A DNA stretch of 64,000 bases from Fistulifera solaris (lineage: Eukaryota > Bacillariophyta > Bacillariophyceae > Naviculales > Stauroneidaceae): the NCBI GenBank assembly GCA_030295235.1, contig AP026140.1, forward strand, positions 372,001-436,000. Reading direction: 5' to 3'. Below, piece after piece: positions 11,637 to 22,987 of the stretch. The number at the start of each line of letters is the position of its first letter. Position 1 is the first letter of the stretch. The position numbers and the translations under genes are program-made. The notes below the pieces were generated by a model. That model was not told the origin of the DNA, did no database searches, and was given only the letters and a program-made list of their open reading frames with translations.

Positions 11637-12191
11637 ATGATGATGACAAACCGTGCCGCACTCTTTTCTTTCGTAGCTTCCATGCTGCTTGCTAGCTCTT
11701 CTGCATTTGCGCCGCGTCCATTGATGGTGACTCGTACGCGATTGGCACTGGCTGACCCGTCGCAAACCATGGAAAGTTCGAACAACAATTCGCAAAGCGC
11801 TCCTTCTGTAACCTCTTCTCTGGGAGGTGAATACATGCAACGCACCGCCATCGAAACCCCACCACCCGCCGAGGACAAGAATCCGGCGAATATGATGCAA
11901 CAAATCAAGGATGCCGGAAAGGCCGGTATCATTTCCTATGCCTTATGGGAATTGGGCTTCTGGTTCATTAGTATTCCCTTCTGTCTCTTTGCTTATCAGC
12001 AAGCGACGGGTCACTGGCCGGATCTTTCGAATCCGGAAGACACGGCCAAGTTGGGGGCCGAAGCTTTTGCTTTTGTTAACTTTGCCCGCTTTGCGGTTCC
12101 TCTCCGCATTGGCTTGGCTTTGAGTACAACGCCTTGGATTCAAAAGAACGTGGTAGATAAATTTGGCAAAGAGGAAAAGACTGGGGCTTGA
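11637..12191 (+). CDS. plastid-targeted DUF1279 (FAM210-like) membrane protein
   Basis: 184 residues, single exon. The N-terminus is a bipartite plastid leader: signal peptide followed by SSSAFAPRPL, the Ala-Phe-Ala-Pro type motif that stramenopile complex plastids require at the cleavage site. The mature part has the DUF1279 pattern: IKDAGKAGIISYALWELGFW, a hydrophobic segment (FISIPFCLFAYQQATG), then FAFVNFARFAVPLRIGLALS ending in PWIQKNVVDKF. DUF1279 proteins are small integral membrane proteins of mitochondria (FAM210) or plastids. Their molecular role in diatoms is, as far as I know, not established. Intact frame; three consecutive ATGs at the start. Confidence 0.82.
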   Translation: MMMTNRAALFSFVASMLLASSSAFAPRPLMVTRTRLALADPSQTMESSNNNSQSAPSVTSSLGGEYMQRTAIETPPPAEDKNPANMMQQIKDAGKAGIISYALWELGFWFISIPFCLFAYQQATGHWPDLSNPEDTAKLGAEAFAFVNFARFAVPLRIGLALSTTPWIQKNVVDKFGKEEKTGA

Positions 12192-12394
12192 AGGCGTTAG
12201 TTGCAATGCTTCTTTATGACGACGCACACACGAAATACAAACAATTGTACTACTGACACAAATAACTACTAATTAGAGAATGATTACATGTAGAGACATG
12301 TATTATTGCTTTCGTCAAGCTTGTAACATCGAGCGAGAAACCCTCAAAGAAGAGTTACGTACTTTCTCGTGACCCCCCGTTGAAGAGCGTCGCG

Positions 12395-13437
12395 TTACTT
12401 CTTACTCAATCGCTTCTTCACCCAGTCAATTACGAGACCCATGCACTTTTCCGCATCCGGATCCGCGAGTAGATCGTGGTAGGCTCCATCGATTTTATGA
12501 AACTCGCGATCGGCCCCGGGGTCGATGCCGTGTTCCACATGTACTCGGAACCCGTGATGGGAACACCGTAGTCATCCGTACCGTGTAAAATACAATACGG
12601 GACGTTGAATCCAGGAATGGCTTTGGAGCGAACTTCTTCGAGCGCTACCACCAAGCCGACGGCGGTACCCAAACGAAAGGGAATGCCACTGCCGTCAATG
12701 CCCATTTCCACAAAGCGTTTGTCGGTTCGCAATGCCAGTACCTCCGGATCACGCCAAATACGATCCGCACTGATCGGATTCGGCATGAAGAATGGTCGCC
12801 ATTGAGGATACATGGGTCCGAGGACGTAACGGAGAAGAAAGTACACGGGGTAAGGTGGGAGATCTCCAATAATTGCGGGGGCCGTGAGAATGATGGAATC
12901 AAAGTTTTTAGGACCCGTCGCTGGGTTTTCCTGAAACCGTTTGGCCGCATGAATGGTGAGTGTGCACCCGTAGGATTCTCCCATGAGGAAAATGGGGACA
13001 GTATCACTGTGCTTCGAAGCCACCAAATTAATAAAGTTGATGTAGTCTTTGAGGTTGTTCTCCCAGGTTCCCGGAATATAAAAGCGTTTTCCTTCCGAAA
13101 AACCATGACCGTACAAATCAAAAGCATAGGTTGCGTAACCTTCCTTCAAAGCGGCTTCGGCTTGTAAGGCTGCGTTGATCTTGCGCCCGTCTTTTAACAC
13201 AAACGCTTTGCCCGAATGCGTCGAAATGCCGTGCATGAAGATGATGATGGCCTTGGGTGGCGCTACCGGAACCCATTTGCGATAATGTAACTTTGCTTGG
13301 TCGACAACCGAATCGAACCAGCCGTGTTCACATCCAGGCATGGTACTCTCGAGGGCGTTCAACTCGTCCTCCGTGGCGAACTTTTCGGTCGGAATGTCAA
13401 TGTCTCGTTCGACGCCGAACACTTTGTGATTCACCAT
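12395..13437 (-). CDS. alpha/beta hydrolase, monoacylglycerol lipase-like
   Basis: Serine hydrolase of the Hydrolase_4 (monoacylglycerol lipase) class. The oxyanion region is IIIFMHGISTHSG, the nucleophile elbow is MGESYGCTL (GxSxG) and the acid is in ILHGTDDYGVP. The catalytic His is not in the main frame: at C4/G4 12515-12522 one base is missing, and the next frame continues ADREFHKIDGAYHDLLADPD, with the expected His-Asp-Leu-Leu motif, to a stop at 12395-12397. About 347 residues. The start chosen is MVNHKVFG at 13437; an in-frame ATG at 13554 would add a 39-residue basic/hydrophobic extension that might be a targeting peptide or merely 5' UTR. Divergent from the 13752 gene. Confidence 0.85.
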
Positions 13438-13751
13438 GATCGTTCGTGCGAGAGATAATAATGCTAAGATGATTGTTGTTTGAATGTTTGATTGTATCGC
13501 TTCAAAGGAACTGGTTTTAATATTGTATCGCTGTATGCGTCGCGCCATTTTCATTTTCTTTTTGTTCGGATTTTGGATACGGCTTCACTCATGACTGGAC
13601 TGAGTTTAGTCATGTGTCAGCGCGCGCGATCGTCCCGCCGTCATCCGCCCCATACCGTACCGCCCACAAAAATAAGTCACATTTTTTCTGTTCTTCTAAA
13701 AGTGGGAGGGCAACAAAAGATCCATATCCCAAGAGTTGCATTATTTTGAAC
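13438..13751. promoter_or_regulatory. divergent intergenic region (lipase / 13752 gene)
   Basis: These 314 bp lie between divergent ATGs and partly overlap a possible N-terminal extension of the lipase (13438-13554). No other feature is seen. Confidence 0.35.
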
Positions 13752-14833
13752 ATGACGGCGAATACCACAGAAATAGGGAATACAGCAGCTACAATAGAGC
13801 CAACGAATGCCAAACAGTGTGCGCAACAGGCTATCGCCAAAGCTCTTCTCGATCATGCTTCCGATTTCACGGCCACCGATTTGTTGCGCGAGTTCCGGCG
13901 TCAATCGGAGTTATTGGGTGAGACAGAACGGGTTCGAGAATTGTTGATCAGTGACCCTTTCGAACATTGGAAGGAAAATGAGAGTTTGGCCAAGAAGATT
14001 GAGGTTTTGGGAGAGCGTTTACAAGTGATAGACGTCCATCGTGTGGCGACCTTGTCGGGCTATTCCTTTATCGATGCCGTGGTCGAGATTTCTCAGAAGC
14101 CACCATCGCGATTGGAAGAGCGAAAACGAAATGTGAAGGAGAAGTTGAAGAAAAAGATGGAACGGTGTACAATTGATGATCGATCATCGGTGAATCAGAT
14201 TGATACGGCAGTTCCCATGATGCAACTAATCTTTCGCTACGAACGACGCTCTGAGGAATCGACTGCGAACACTGAAACTCACCGAGTTGATCCAGGAATC
14301 GATTCTCCAACGGTTTGCTATTCAATCGATCTTACTAATGGATTGGGACCGGTACAAAAACTTTTATGGGTGCAAGTATGGGCCGACGGACATCGTCGTA
14401 CGGAACATTTGACGCCAGTGAATCTAGATGAGGATGGTGATGCGGATGGCTGGGAAGACATTGACGAGGACGAAGACGAGGGAGTTGATGAGGCACCCGA
14501 GCAAAAGCGACAACGGAGAGATGAGGAGGTAGAACCGACTGTCATAAAGGAGCAAAGCGAGCCAATGCAAGTCGAAACACCAGAATCAGTGGATGAACGA
14601 GCAGATCGATATGTCGCTGGGATTGATCCTGAGGTGCTACAACTCTTTATCGAATGGATCGGATTGGGTTCCCATTCAAATGGGGAAGTATCCGATGTGA
14701 CGATTTTCTTTTACTGATGACGTTTCCGTTTTTTGAGCACGAATGGGATATCATTGGATATCTTTTAGACAGCGTATTTGGCGATGCCAGTGAGAATGGC
14801 GACGACGGGAAAGATGAGGATAGTGAAGGGTAA
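13752..14833 (+). CDS. acidic protein of unknown function
   Basis: Not recognised. About 360 residues from ATG 13752. The N-terminal half is helical (QQAIAKALLDHASDFTATDL, LLREFRRQSELLGETERVRE). A beta-like middle follows (MMQLIFRYERRSEE, KLLWVQVWADGHRRTEHL), then a very acidic linker (GWEDIDEDEDEGVDE) with a basic KRQRRDEE patch that could be a nuclear signal. The main frame stops at 14717 after VTIFFY. Adding one T in a T4 run (14704-14707 or 14709-14712) gives FLLMTFPFFEHEWDIIGYLL and a stop at 14831-14833. The tail is compact and hydrophobic, so I take it as part of the protein. Confidence 0.6.
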
Positions 14834-14879
14834 TATGAATAATGAGGTTGTGAATATTTCATCAAACTGGTGTGTTTGA

Positions 14880-16060
14880 CCAAAAAGAAGTTCTGATAAT
14901 CGACCGGAAATTCTGAAGTGATGTGTTTACTTACATAAAATCAAAATCTGTAAAACTTCCAGAAATGTTGGAACTAATGTGTTAAGTCATACGGAAAATC
15001 TGAGGATGCTTCATAAATTCTGGAACTGGTGTGCTTAATCATGCATAAAATCTAAGAATGTTTCAGAAGTTTGCTGGAAATGATGTGCTTACTCACACAT
15101 AAAATATAATGTGTTTGATAATACAGAAACTCTGAAAGAGGTCCAGAAATACATAACAAGTAGTGTGTTGGTTCACACAGAAACTCTGTGAAAGTTCCAG
15201 AAAGTCTGGAATTGGTGAATTTTTGCTCATGCATAAAATCTAAAAAAAAATGTTCCAGAAATTCAGGAACATCGGTGTTAGCGATCAAACAGAAATTGTG
15301 TATTAGGTTCAGAAAATCAGGACCATCAATGTTTGCAATCAAACAGAAATTCTGTTTCGGTCCAGAAATTCTGGACCAGGTGTTTTCATCTCACAGAAAT
15401 TATGTGCACCTTCAATATCCTTTTGACCTCATTGTCATAGATCATTAAAGAGCTTCCTTGCTATTTCCAGCAAATGTGGAACCGGTTTCTTTTTAACAAA
15501 CATCGTTCCGAAAAAATTCCAGAAATTCTGGAAATCGCGATCTCATCAAACAAAAATTCTGTTTTGGTCCAGAAATTCTGGACCAGGTGTTTTCATCTCA
15601 CAGAAATTATGTGCACTTTCAATATCCTTTTGACCTTGTTGTCGTAGATCATTGCTATTTCCAGCAAGCGTTCCGAGTAAATTCCAGAAATTCTGGAAAA
15701 CGCGATCTCATCATACAGAAATTCTGTTTCGGTCCAGAAATTCTGGACCAGGTGTTTTCATCTCACAGAAATTATGTGCACCTTCAATATCCTTTTGACC
15801 TTGTTGTCATTGATCATTAAGAGCTTCCTTGCTATTTCCAGCAAATTCGGAACCGGTGCAACAAACATCGTTCCGTTCCAGAAACTATTCTGGAAATCGC
15901 GATCTCATCAAACAGAAATACTATGAAGGTCCTGATGTCTTTGTCTTTGTGTTTGCTCGTAGTTTACAGAATAACTCCCTGTAAGGTTCTTGTCCAGAAA
16001 TTCTGGACCTGCTGTGTTTGATCACACAGAAAACTTGTGAACGCTTCAGAAATTCTGGAT
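14880..16060. repeat. array of imperfect repeats built on a near-palindromic CCAGAAATTCTGG core
   Basis: Dozens of variants of (TT)CCAGAAATTCTGG(AA) separated by CACAGAAA(C)TCTGTG-like and GTGTTT..TCA spacers. Between about 15350 and 15850 longer units repeat in tandem: the sequence CTGGACCAGGTGTTTTCATC recurs at 15371, 15578 and 15743 with the downstream CAATATCCTTTTGACC. The 17-bp core TTCCAGAAATTCTGGAA is its own reverse complement apart from the central base and contains two TTCnnGAA units. Open frames here on either strand are by-products of the repeat. The same class recurs at 49440-50290. Confidence 0.85.
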
Positions 16061-16267
16061 ACAAAGTAGGTCTTCGCCGAAACCTCTTCCTTCCGTCGCG
16101 GTGCCCTTTTACTTTATTCTCTTGAATGGAATCAATCGAAATTAATAAAAACAATACTCCGTACCAGTTAATTTTAAAACAAGCAGCGCCTATAGAATTG
16201 ACTTGAATGAGAGGAGTCAGTTAATTGTTGACGCAGATTGTAATTTATCTCCTGACAAGCCGCCTTC

Positions 16268-17679
16268 ATGTCCATTGTCAAGCGGAAAGCAAAGGTCGAT
16301 TATCCGTGTTCGTTGCTGCTAACAATACTCATTTTGAATAGTATGATCGGACGGTATGTCACGCATCCTTTGACACTTCGACGAATTGCCTGCATGCGAA
16401 GAAAAGTCTCATTTCGACTGGCTTCAACACAACTATCCGTACAACAAGAGGAATCACCCAAAGAAAAACGACGCAAACGATTCATCGAACAAAAGGATTA
16501 CCAAAAGCGGTCGATCGAGGACAATTTGCGACCACGTACCGTCCATTCGATGGCCATTCCTTTCAAGCCTTGTCCGGATTGCCGCCCAATTTACAAAATT
16601 TTACCGTCTTGGGCATTGAAAGTAGTTGTGATGATACCGGCGCGGCGGTCGTTCGGAGTGATGGCACCATCTTGGGAGAAGCCTTGGCTTCGCAATCTCA
16701 CATTCACGCACCTTGGGGCGGGGTCGTCCCTGGCTTGGCCAAAGAAGCTCACGAAGCGGAAATTGATCGGATTGTTCAAGAAGCCTTGGAGGCAGCGGGG
16801 ATGACATCGGCCGCCGATGTCGATGCGATTGGTGTCACCGTCGGACCCGGGTTGGAGATTTGTTTGCGGGTCGGGGCAACCAAGGCACGTGCTTTGGCTA
16901 TCGAATATCAAAAACCCTTCGTTGGGGTCCATCATTTGGAAGCACATATTTTGATGGCGCGATTGCCGTATGATTCGGCGTCGAAACAGCTCGAATTCCC
17001 GTTCCTGGCACTCTTGGTGAGCGGGGGGCACTGTCAATTGCTGAAATGCACCGGTATTGGGGATATGGCGGTCTTGGGCGGTACATTCGATGATTCCTTG
17101 GGGGAAGCTTACGACAAGACAGCGCGATTGTTAGGATTGCCTGTCGGAGGCGGTGGGGGACCGGTTGTAGAACGATTGGCAAGAGAGGGCGATCCAACCA
17201 CCATTCCTCTATCGGTCCCATTGCAATCGAGGAAAGATCTGGATTTCTCTTACTCGGGATTGAAAAGTAACGTCCGACGCGTTGCGGAAAGATTGGCGAA
17301 AGAACAAGGCGTAGAAACACCCGCAGATTTGTCTCATTCGATCAAAGCCAACATAGCGGCTTCCTTCCAGCACGTCGCCATTCAACATGTCGAACAGCGA
17401 TTGCGACGCGCCATGATACTGCTGGAAGAAAAAGAAAACATTCGATCCTTGGCACTCGTGGGAGGTGTCGCCGCGAATCAAGTACTACGAACCCGCATCG
17501 AAGGCTTGTGTAGGAAACGATCGTGGGATTTATGGATCCCTCCACCCCGGTTGTGTACCGATCAAGGTACGATGAGTGCCTGGGCCGCAGTTGAACGCAT
17601 GCGAGTCCAAAGTACCGATGATCCTACGATACCAGACGTGTACGCTCGCTATCCTTTGCGCAGAAGTTGTAATAGATGA
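16268..17679 (+). CDS. organellar tRNA N6-adenosine threonylcarbamoyltransferase (TsaD/Qri7/OSGEPL1)
   Basis: Makes the t6A37 modification in ANN-decoding tRNAs. The TsaD core is complete: VLGIESSCDDTGAAVV at its start, HHLEAHILMARL with the metal-binding His residues, LVSGGHCQL, then SLGEAYDKTARLLGL and near the C-terminus the metal ligand Asp in LCTDQGTMSAW. The single-domain length and basic N-terminal extension (LRRIACMRRKVSFRLAST) fit the mitochondrial/plastid Qri7/OSGEPL1 type rather than the cytosolic KEOPS subunit. The leader and the core lie in different frames: one added T at 16561-16563 gives AIPFQALSGLPPNLQNFTVLG without a break. The start may be 16268 or the ATG at 16343. Confidence 0.9.
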
Positions 17680-17791
17680 AGATGAGAATGAGTAACAAAA
17701 GATAGATTGAAAAACGACAGAAAAAGTTTTCCATAAGATAGTTGGAAGCGTACTTATGTTTATCTATTTGATATAGACAATAAATAAGCCG

Positions 17792-18095
17792 TTACATGGT
17801 CACTAGTTTCCGCAACGCCGCAACCACTAAAGTCTCCCCCCTCCGGCGAATCCTGCGCCACTTGTCGTAAGGTCTTTTGCGCCATTTCTTCCGTCACTTC
17901 CAATTCGGAAACGATGAGATCAATATCTTCCTGAGCAAACGCAATGCCGGTTTCACTGGCAGAAGCAGCTTGAGTTTGGTTGGAAGAGAAGGAACTGAGC
18001 GCTTGTTGGGCTTTCGCAATGTCGACTTCTTGTTCTTGTACGACGTCCGTGACGGAATCCAATTGTTGGGCTTGCTTCGCTTCGTCTGTGGCCAT
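17792..18095 (-). CDS. HYPK-like UBA-domain chaperone / NatA-associated protein
   Basis: A small protein (~100 residues) resembling huntingtin-interacting protein K, a ribosome-linked regulator of N-terminal acetyltransferase A. The N-terminal half is Gln/Ala-rich. The C-terminal NAC-alpha-like UBA domain reads FAQEDIDLIVSELEVTEEMA then KTLRQVAQDS. The main frame leaves the family after PEGGD. Removing one base from the C6 run at 17836-17841 gives ETLVVAALRKLVTM and a stop at 17792-17794, the expected third UBA helix. Divergent from the PPR gene with 334 bp between starts. Confidence 0.8.
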
Positions 18096-18429
18096 CTTTT
18101 TAATTGAGATCTAGATTGATTGTGTAGATAATTGTATGGGTGGTTTGAATGAGGTTTCGATAACAATTCTTGTTTCGTTGTCAATAAAATAATTGAAAAA
18201 AAAATAATGTGCGGGGCGCCGCGCGGGGCGGGGGCGCCGTCACGAAATATCGTGCAGTATTAACGATGCGTACAAAATTGTACTGGAGCAGTATGTCCAT
18301 CGTCCGTTTCACCGAAAAATGAAAGCCATCAAAACAAAAATCGCGATCATCGCGACCATTTTCTAAAAAAAATCGACTGTCGCTATGAGCTTGTGATTGT
18401 GCTCTTTCTATCCAGCAGATAACACTAAA
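18096..18429. promoter_or_regulatory. divergent promoter region (HYPK-like / PPR)
   Basis: A G/C-only block at 18210-18239 (GCGGGGCGCCGCGCGGGGCG) sits in otherwise AT-rich sequence between the two starts. No coding potential is seen. Confidence 0.4.
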
Positions 18430-20819
18430 ATGACAATATACAACGGAATCTATTTATCACTATTCTTGCTCGTCCCATGGACGCAAGGACTGTTGATACC
18501 GTCCCTTCGTATGCAAAGTTCTGCGGGACGTTGTTACGCGGTCCCCGATGTCACACCCACCCAACGAAAGTTTTCCAAGAGGAGAACATCCCGAATACAG
18601 GACGCGTCATCAGCTGAGCTGATACAAGGAGTGGAAGCAGTGCCTTCCCTCTCTGCGTCGCGCGTCGAACCACAAGGTGCTTTGACGGAATCACCTGCCA
18701 TCACCCAGAGTGAGTCACTTTTGCGCAGGATATTGGAAAGCCAATCGTCGCAACAGGCAGTGCTGAAAGTTACGGAGCAGGATTTTGTCAACTTATTTCA
18801 GCTATGGGAAGATGTGTTGCCCTCTGTTGGAGATATCTCGCAGTCGTCACGTCGGGAGACGGCGTTCAGTGAGCTCGACAAAGAGAACATGATACAAGCC
18901 GGTTATTATACGCAACAATTGATCGAGGCATGGACGGCATTGTATCAAGAAGGTCGAATGACCACCGCGCCCTCCATTGCAGTTTTAGAACAAGTGATGC
19001 GCATTCTGTCATCGGCACGAGCCAAGGGAATGGATCGGGCCTGTCGGACTGTGTTTGATGATTGCACTGCCGTATTTCATCATTCCTCTCCGACCTTGCC
19101 CATGTATCATTCTTTGATTACGGCATTGAGCAAAAGTCGCGACAAAGGTGCCGCACATCGCGCGGAAACCTTTCTGCGTCAAGCGGCCGAACTGTTTGCA
19201 CCGACTGTTGAGGGCGATGGAATTACAATTGATACATTCAATGTCGTCATGACCGCATGGGCGAAAAGTGGATTCCAGTATGGACCGGAACGAGCCGAGA
19301 AGCTAATTTATTTGATGGATGAACTCGATCAGCAGTATTTGGGCGGACAAGGGATCTTTCGTCCCAGTGTTTCGAGTTTCACGTCACTGCTGGATGCGTA
19401 TGCACAAACGCTCGAGTGGGACTCGGTCAGTCAAGCCGAACGGATCTTCAATCGATTGCTGGATGAATATTTGGAAACGGGTCAAAGGGATCTTGAACCG
19501 AATGTCGCGACGTGGACCATTGTATTGAGTGCGTGGGCCAAATTGTCGCGCAAGAACAATCGCGGAGCCGCGGTTCGGGCCAATCGATTGTTGGAACGTA
19601 TGGAAAGCTTGCACAAGGAAGGGCGCATTGGTTTTGGACCAGATGCGATTGTATATATTTCCACCATGAACGCCTGGGCGTTCTCGAAAACGACGGAAGG
19701 TCCACAGCGTGCTACGGATATTCTTCTAGAAATGTACGAGCGGTATCTGGACGGTGATAATACGATGAAGCCGTCACCCAAAAACATTCGCGTCGTCTTG
19801 GAGGCATGGATAGGAAGTGAAGAAGAGGATGCTATGGAACATGCAGAAAAAGTGATGGATGCATTTGTGGATCACTTGGATGCCATGCTGTCAAGGACAA
19901 CGGAAGCGGATATGTCGGACGAAACAGTGCGGGAAGCTGTTTCCGACATTTATCGAACTATGCTATACGGTTGGTCGAAGCGCGATAAGCCCCGACAGGT
20001 ATGTTCATCATTGATGATCCTTTTATAAATTTTGTGGGGTATTGCTAACCCCTGACGCCTGTACTTTTTCAGGCTTACAATTATTTGCTCGACATGGTGG
20101 ATAACAAATTGAACATTGATTCATTCTGCTTTGATCGTATTATTGAGACGAACAATCGACTGAATGACAGCGGCGCCATGGCTCGTACAAAGGAAGTTTT
20201 TGACTTGATGGAGAAATGTCGAATCAAGGGATTGCTGAAACCCAACGAACGGGTCTACAGCTCGTATATTCGGGCCATGGTCAAAGCCGCTGTACCAGAT
20301 GTTGCTTCCAAGACGTACGCACTACTCAATCAGATGAAGCAGATTCATTCCGAGGGTGATAATCAAGGAATTCAACCAACGGTCTTCACATACAACGCCG
20401 TTCTCATGGCTTGTGCCGCGACATCGAAGGAGAAGGACAGCCAAAAGAAGGCAGACGCTTTTAAAATCGCTATCAATGTCTTCAATGAGCTACGAAACGG
20501 AAAGGGAGATCTCGCCCTTGATCATGTTTCGTTCGGAAATCTACTGCAATGCGCCAATTTGCTTCCTCCAAGTGAACAAAGAGATTCTTTGATTCGTTCT
20601 ACATTCGCCTTGTGTTGTAAAAGTGGTTTTGTGAACAATTTTGTTCTTCGTGATTTCCAATCCGTTGCGTCGGACGAGTCATGGGTCGCCACTATGAAAT
20701 GTTCCCCCGACACGGAAGTGAATGTTGATCGTCTGCCCGCTTCATGGCGACGTATGACGCAGCCCAAGCAGCCTGCGGAGCAAAGGTCAAGGGAGCCGTT
20801 CCGGAAGTCTAGACGATAA
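18430..20819 (+). CDS. pentatricopeptide repeat (PPR) protein, organelle-targeted
   Basis: Two exons, 18430-19998 and 20073-20819, with a 74-bp intron (CAG/GTATGT ... TTTTTCAG/G). About 771 residues. A hydrophobic signal-like leader (YLSLFLLVPWTQGLL) suggests a plastid or secretory route. PPR-like helical pairs run through the rest: LPMYHSLITALSKSRDKGAA, TFNVVMTAWAKSGF, SFTSLLDAYAQTLEW, ATWTIVLSAWAKLSR, VYISTMNAWAFSKT, VYSSYIRAMVKAAV and FTYNAVLMACAATSKEKDSQ. The array is degenerate and of the long, diatom kind with charged insertions. PPR proteins bind organellar RNA one base per repeat; the target cannot be read from this sequence. Intact frame. Confidence 0.85.
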
Positions 20820-20955
20820 GATTTGCATTCGATTATAATATACCAGGTATGAACAGTAGAGACTATTCTGCTAGACTAGTTGCTTGTCGCATAATAAACT
20901 GCAGAAAGAAGCTGTCTAATATCTAAACTGCGATGAAGCAAGAGCTTCGCTTATT

Positions 20956-21560
20956 TCAAAGCAGCACCGAAAATGGATTCGACCTTTCTTGGAATGAATC
21001 GTCATCACTTGAACTTTCATCTTCCCGAGTGACCGATAATGAATCCTTTAGATCACTTTTGCTATCATCCTTTTCAAACAGCTGCGCTGTTATTCCTTGT
21101 TCGTCGGGAGTCGCACTCTTCTCCAGGATTTTCTGAGCAGTATCAGTCGATGTTTCTCTCATTAGTTTCGCCTCTAACGCACAATTTTCTATCGTATATC
21201 GCGACTCCTCTCCGCTGCTTTTTGGAGACCGGACACGTACACGAATCTGATTGTTTTCTAGCAACCCTTCCTCGCGGCATCGTTTTAGAACCCACAAGCG
21301 GCGGTTGTTCAGCGAGAAATACCACGGCTGCCCGTCCTCTCCGATGGGACCGATTAATACTTGGATGGGTGGTAAATCCTCCGGTGTCATTTCACCTTGT
21401 CGAATCGACTCCAGAGTTTCTGTAACACTCCGTCCGCATCCGCTAAAGACAGGACGAATGCGAGAATGCTGAAATCGAACGCGTGCAGGATCCACATGTA
21501 TGAAGTCCGCATCGACGTTGCCGTTCTTTTTCGCGCTTTGGTTCTTCTTCTTTTTGTCAT
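20956..21560 (-). CDS. conserved protein with ParB/sulfiredoxin-like core, function unknown
   Basis: The core reads VRFQHSRIRPVFSGCGRSV, DLPPIQVLIGPIGEDGQPWY, then YFSLNNRRLWVLKRCREEG. The order of an IQVL strand and a 'NNRRLWVLK' helix resembles the ParB/sulfiredoxin nucleotide-binding fold, but this is inference. An acidic Ser-rich tail follows (EDESSSDDDSFQERSN). There is no in-frame ATG before the conserved part. One added base in the T5 run 21551-21555 links ATG 21558-21560 (MTKKKKNQSAKKNGN) to the core, so I place the start there. Function unknown. Confidence 0.6.
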
Positions 21561-22057
21561 TCTCTCCAGGAGAGATGTATATTCCTCACTATGTTATAAA
21601 CGATTAATGCTTTCTTATGATACTGGGGCCATTCATTTTTCGAAAAATGTTTGCGAGACGAAAACTCGCGAACTTTTTTTTTTTCTTGTCGTTCCAGTCT
21701 TGTTTCCGACTGAAAGTTTATAATCGGCATCATGCGGACAACAATTTTAGCTAAATTCAGCGCTGTTGAGTCCTCTTAATTAATTATTTGTAGATATACA
21801 TGATAAACGCATTAAACTGCAGTCCTTCTTGTCGAGGAAGATGTTATCATCGCTCATCGTTCTCACCCTTAGAAGACTGTTGCCTCTACATACGCAAGAA
21901 GAGAATCCCTGCAAGAAAAAGGAGTAAAGATGAAACGTAGACTCTAATATATCATATACATTATGATCAAGTAAGAAGTCTAAGATGAAGCGCGTAAAAT
22001 TCAAGTAGTGGGCCAGAGTCGAGGCGGCAAAAAGCAAAAACGGCATCTATCGATCAG
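21561..22057. other. intergenic, no gene seen
   Basis: AT-rich between a minus-strand start (21560) and a minus-strand stop (22058). It should contain the 3' UTR of the PDZ gene and the promoter of the ParB-like gene. Nothing else is recognised. Confidence 0.4.
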
Positions 22058-22987
22058 TCACCCGGAAGAGAATACTCCATTGAAAGCACCTAAACTACCA
22101 ATCGCAATGCCGACACCGACCGCAAAGGCACCCATAAATTTGCGGCGTCTTTCGCAGGCAATGACCATGGCCGCCGACTCGTCGGGACTACTGAGGATGG
22201 TAACAAAATCGCTAGCGTCTGCAATAATTCGACCGGCTGCGGCAGATCGCATGTTCGGTGTAGGAATTTCGTTGACTTGTAAACATCGCTGTCCCGATAT
22301 CAGCAAGCTGTCGGCGAAAATACCCGACGGATCGATCCCGCTAATGGATAGGGCGCCCCGACGATTCTTGAACGACAAGCCAACTTTCCGGCGGTTAAAG
22401 TGCTTCTGTGAAGCATTCGAAACCAGATTGGGATTACCGTCTTCATTGTGAACGATGAGTGAAACGGCGGTGGGGGCATCTTGAAACAGCTGACGTACTT
22501 GCTTCGCCGTGCGCTTCAAACAGGAGGCCCCATTGACAGATAAAATGCGATCGCCGGCGCGAATGTTGGATTGTGCAAACAGCCCGTCGGGTGAGATTCG
22601 CGAAATGTAGACCGCATCTCCGCGTCTTCGCAAAAAGATACCGACATTGGCGTCCGCGTGCGGTTTCCACACCCGACAAAAGAGCAATGCGGGCCGTGAC
22701 TGCGTAAAGGAACTCGTCCCGAGATGAACATCTACATCCGTCGGTAAGGAAAGAGGTACGGCTCGAACTTCATTTTCTAATAAAGGGACACTCAAATCTG
22801 TTTCGACAATGTGATCGAGTCCTAATTCAATTCCGCTGAATCGGTCCCATTCCTCCGAATGCGAGCCATCATGATCTTCAACAATGTCGCACGGTTCTAG
22901 AACGACGATATCATCCTGTCGCTCATACAAAGGCTTCCAGGGTCTTTGAATACGGGTTTCTATTGAAGGGAGTTTAGGAGTTTGCAT
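22058..22987 (-). CDS. two-PDZ-domain protein with C-terminal membrane segment
   Basis: 309 residues, single exon, intact. PDZ 1 covers about residues 110-190 (ANVGIFLRRRGDAVYISRIS, then FAQSNIRAGDRILSVNGASC, ending VSLIVHNED). PDZ 2 covers about 195-270 (KVGLSFKNRRGALSISGIDP, SLLISGQRCLQVNEI, ending DFVTILSS). A glycine-rich hydrophobic stretch at the C-terminus (FMGAFAVGVGIAIGSLGAF) could be a tail anchor. PDZ domains bind C-terminal peptides, so the protein is probably a small membrane-attached adaptor; the partner is unknown. PDZ tandems of this kind are numerous in diatoms. Confidence 0.8.
   Translation of the reverse strand: MQTPKLPSIETRIQRPWKPLYERQDDIVVLEPCDIVEDHDGSHSEEWDRFSGIELGLDHIVETDLSVPLLENEVRAVPLSLPTDVDVHLGTSSFTQSRPALLFCRVWKPHADANVGIFLRRRGDAVYISRISPDGLFAQSNIRAGDRILSVNGASCLKRTAKQVRQLFQDAPTAVSLIVHNEDGNPNLVSNASQKHFNRRKVGLSFKNRRGALSISGIDPSGIFADSLLISGQRCLQVNEIPTPNMRSAAAGRIIADASDFVTILSSPDESAAMVIACERRRKFMGAFAVGVGIAIGSLGAFNGVFSSG

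Noticed and set aside
14880-16060. CRISPR array
   Set aside because: Repeats are near-palindromic and variable, spacers are themselves repeated, and the genome is eukaryotic.
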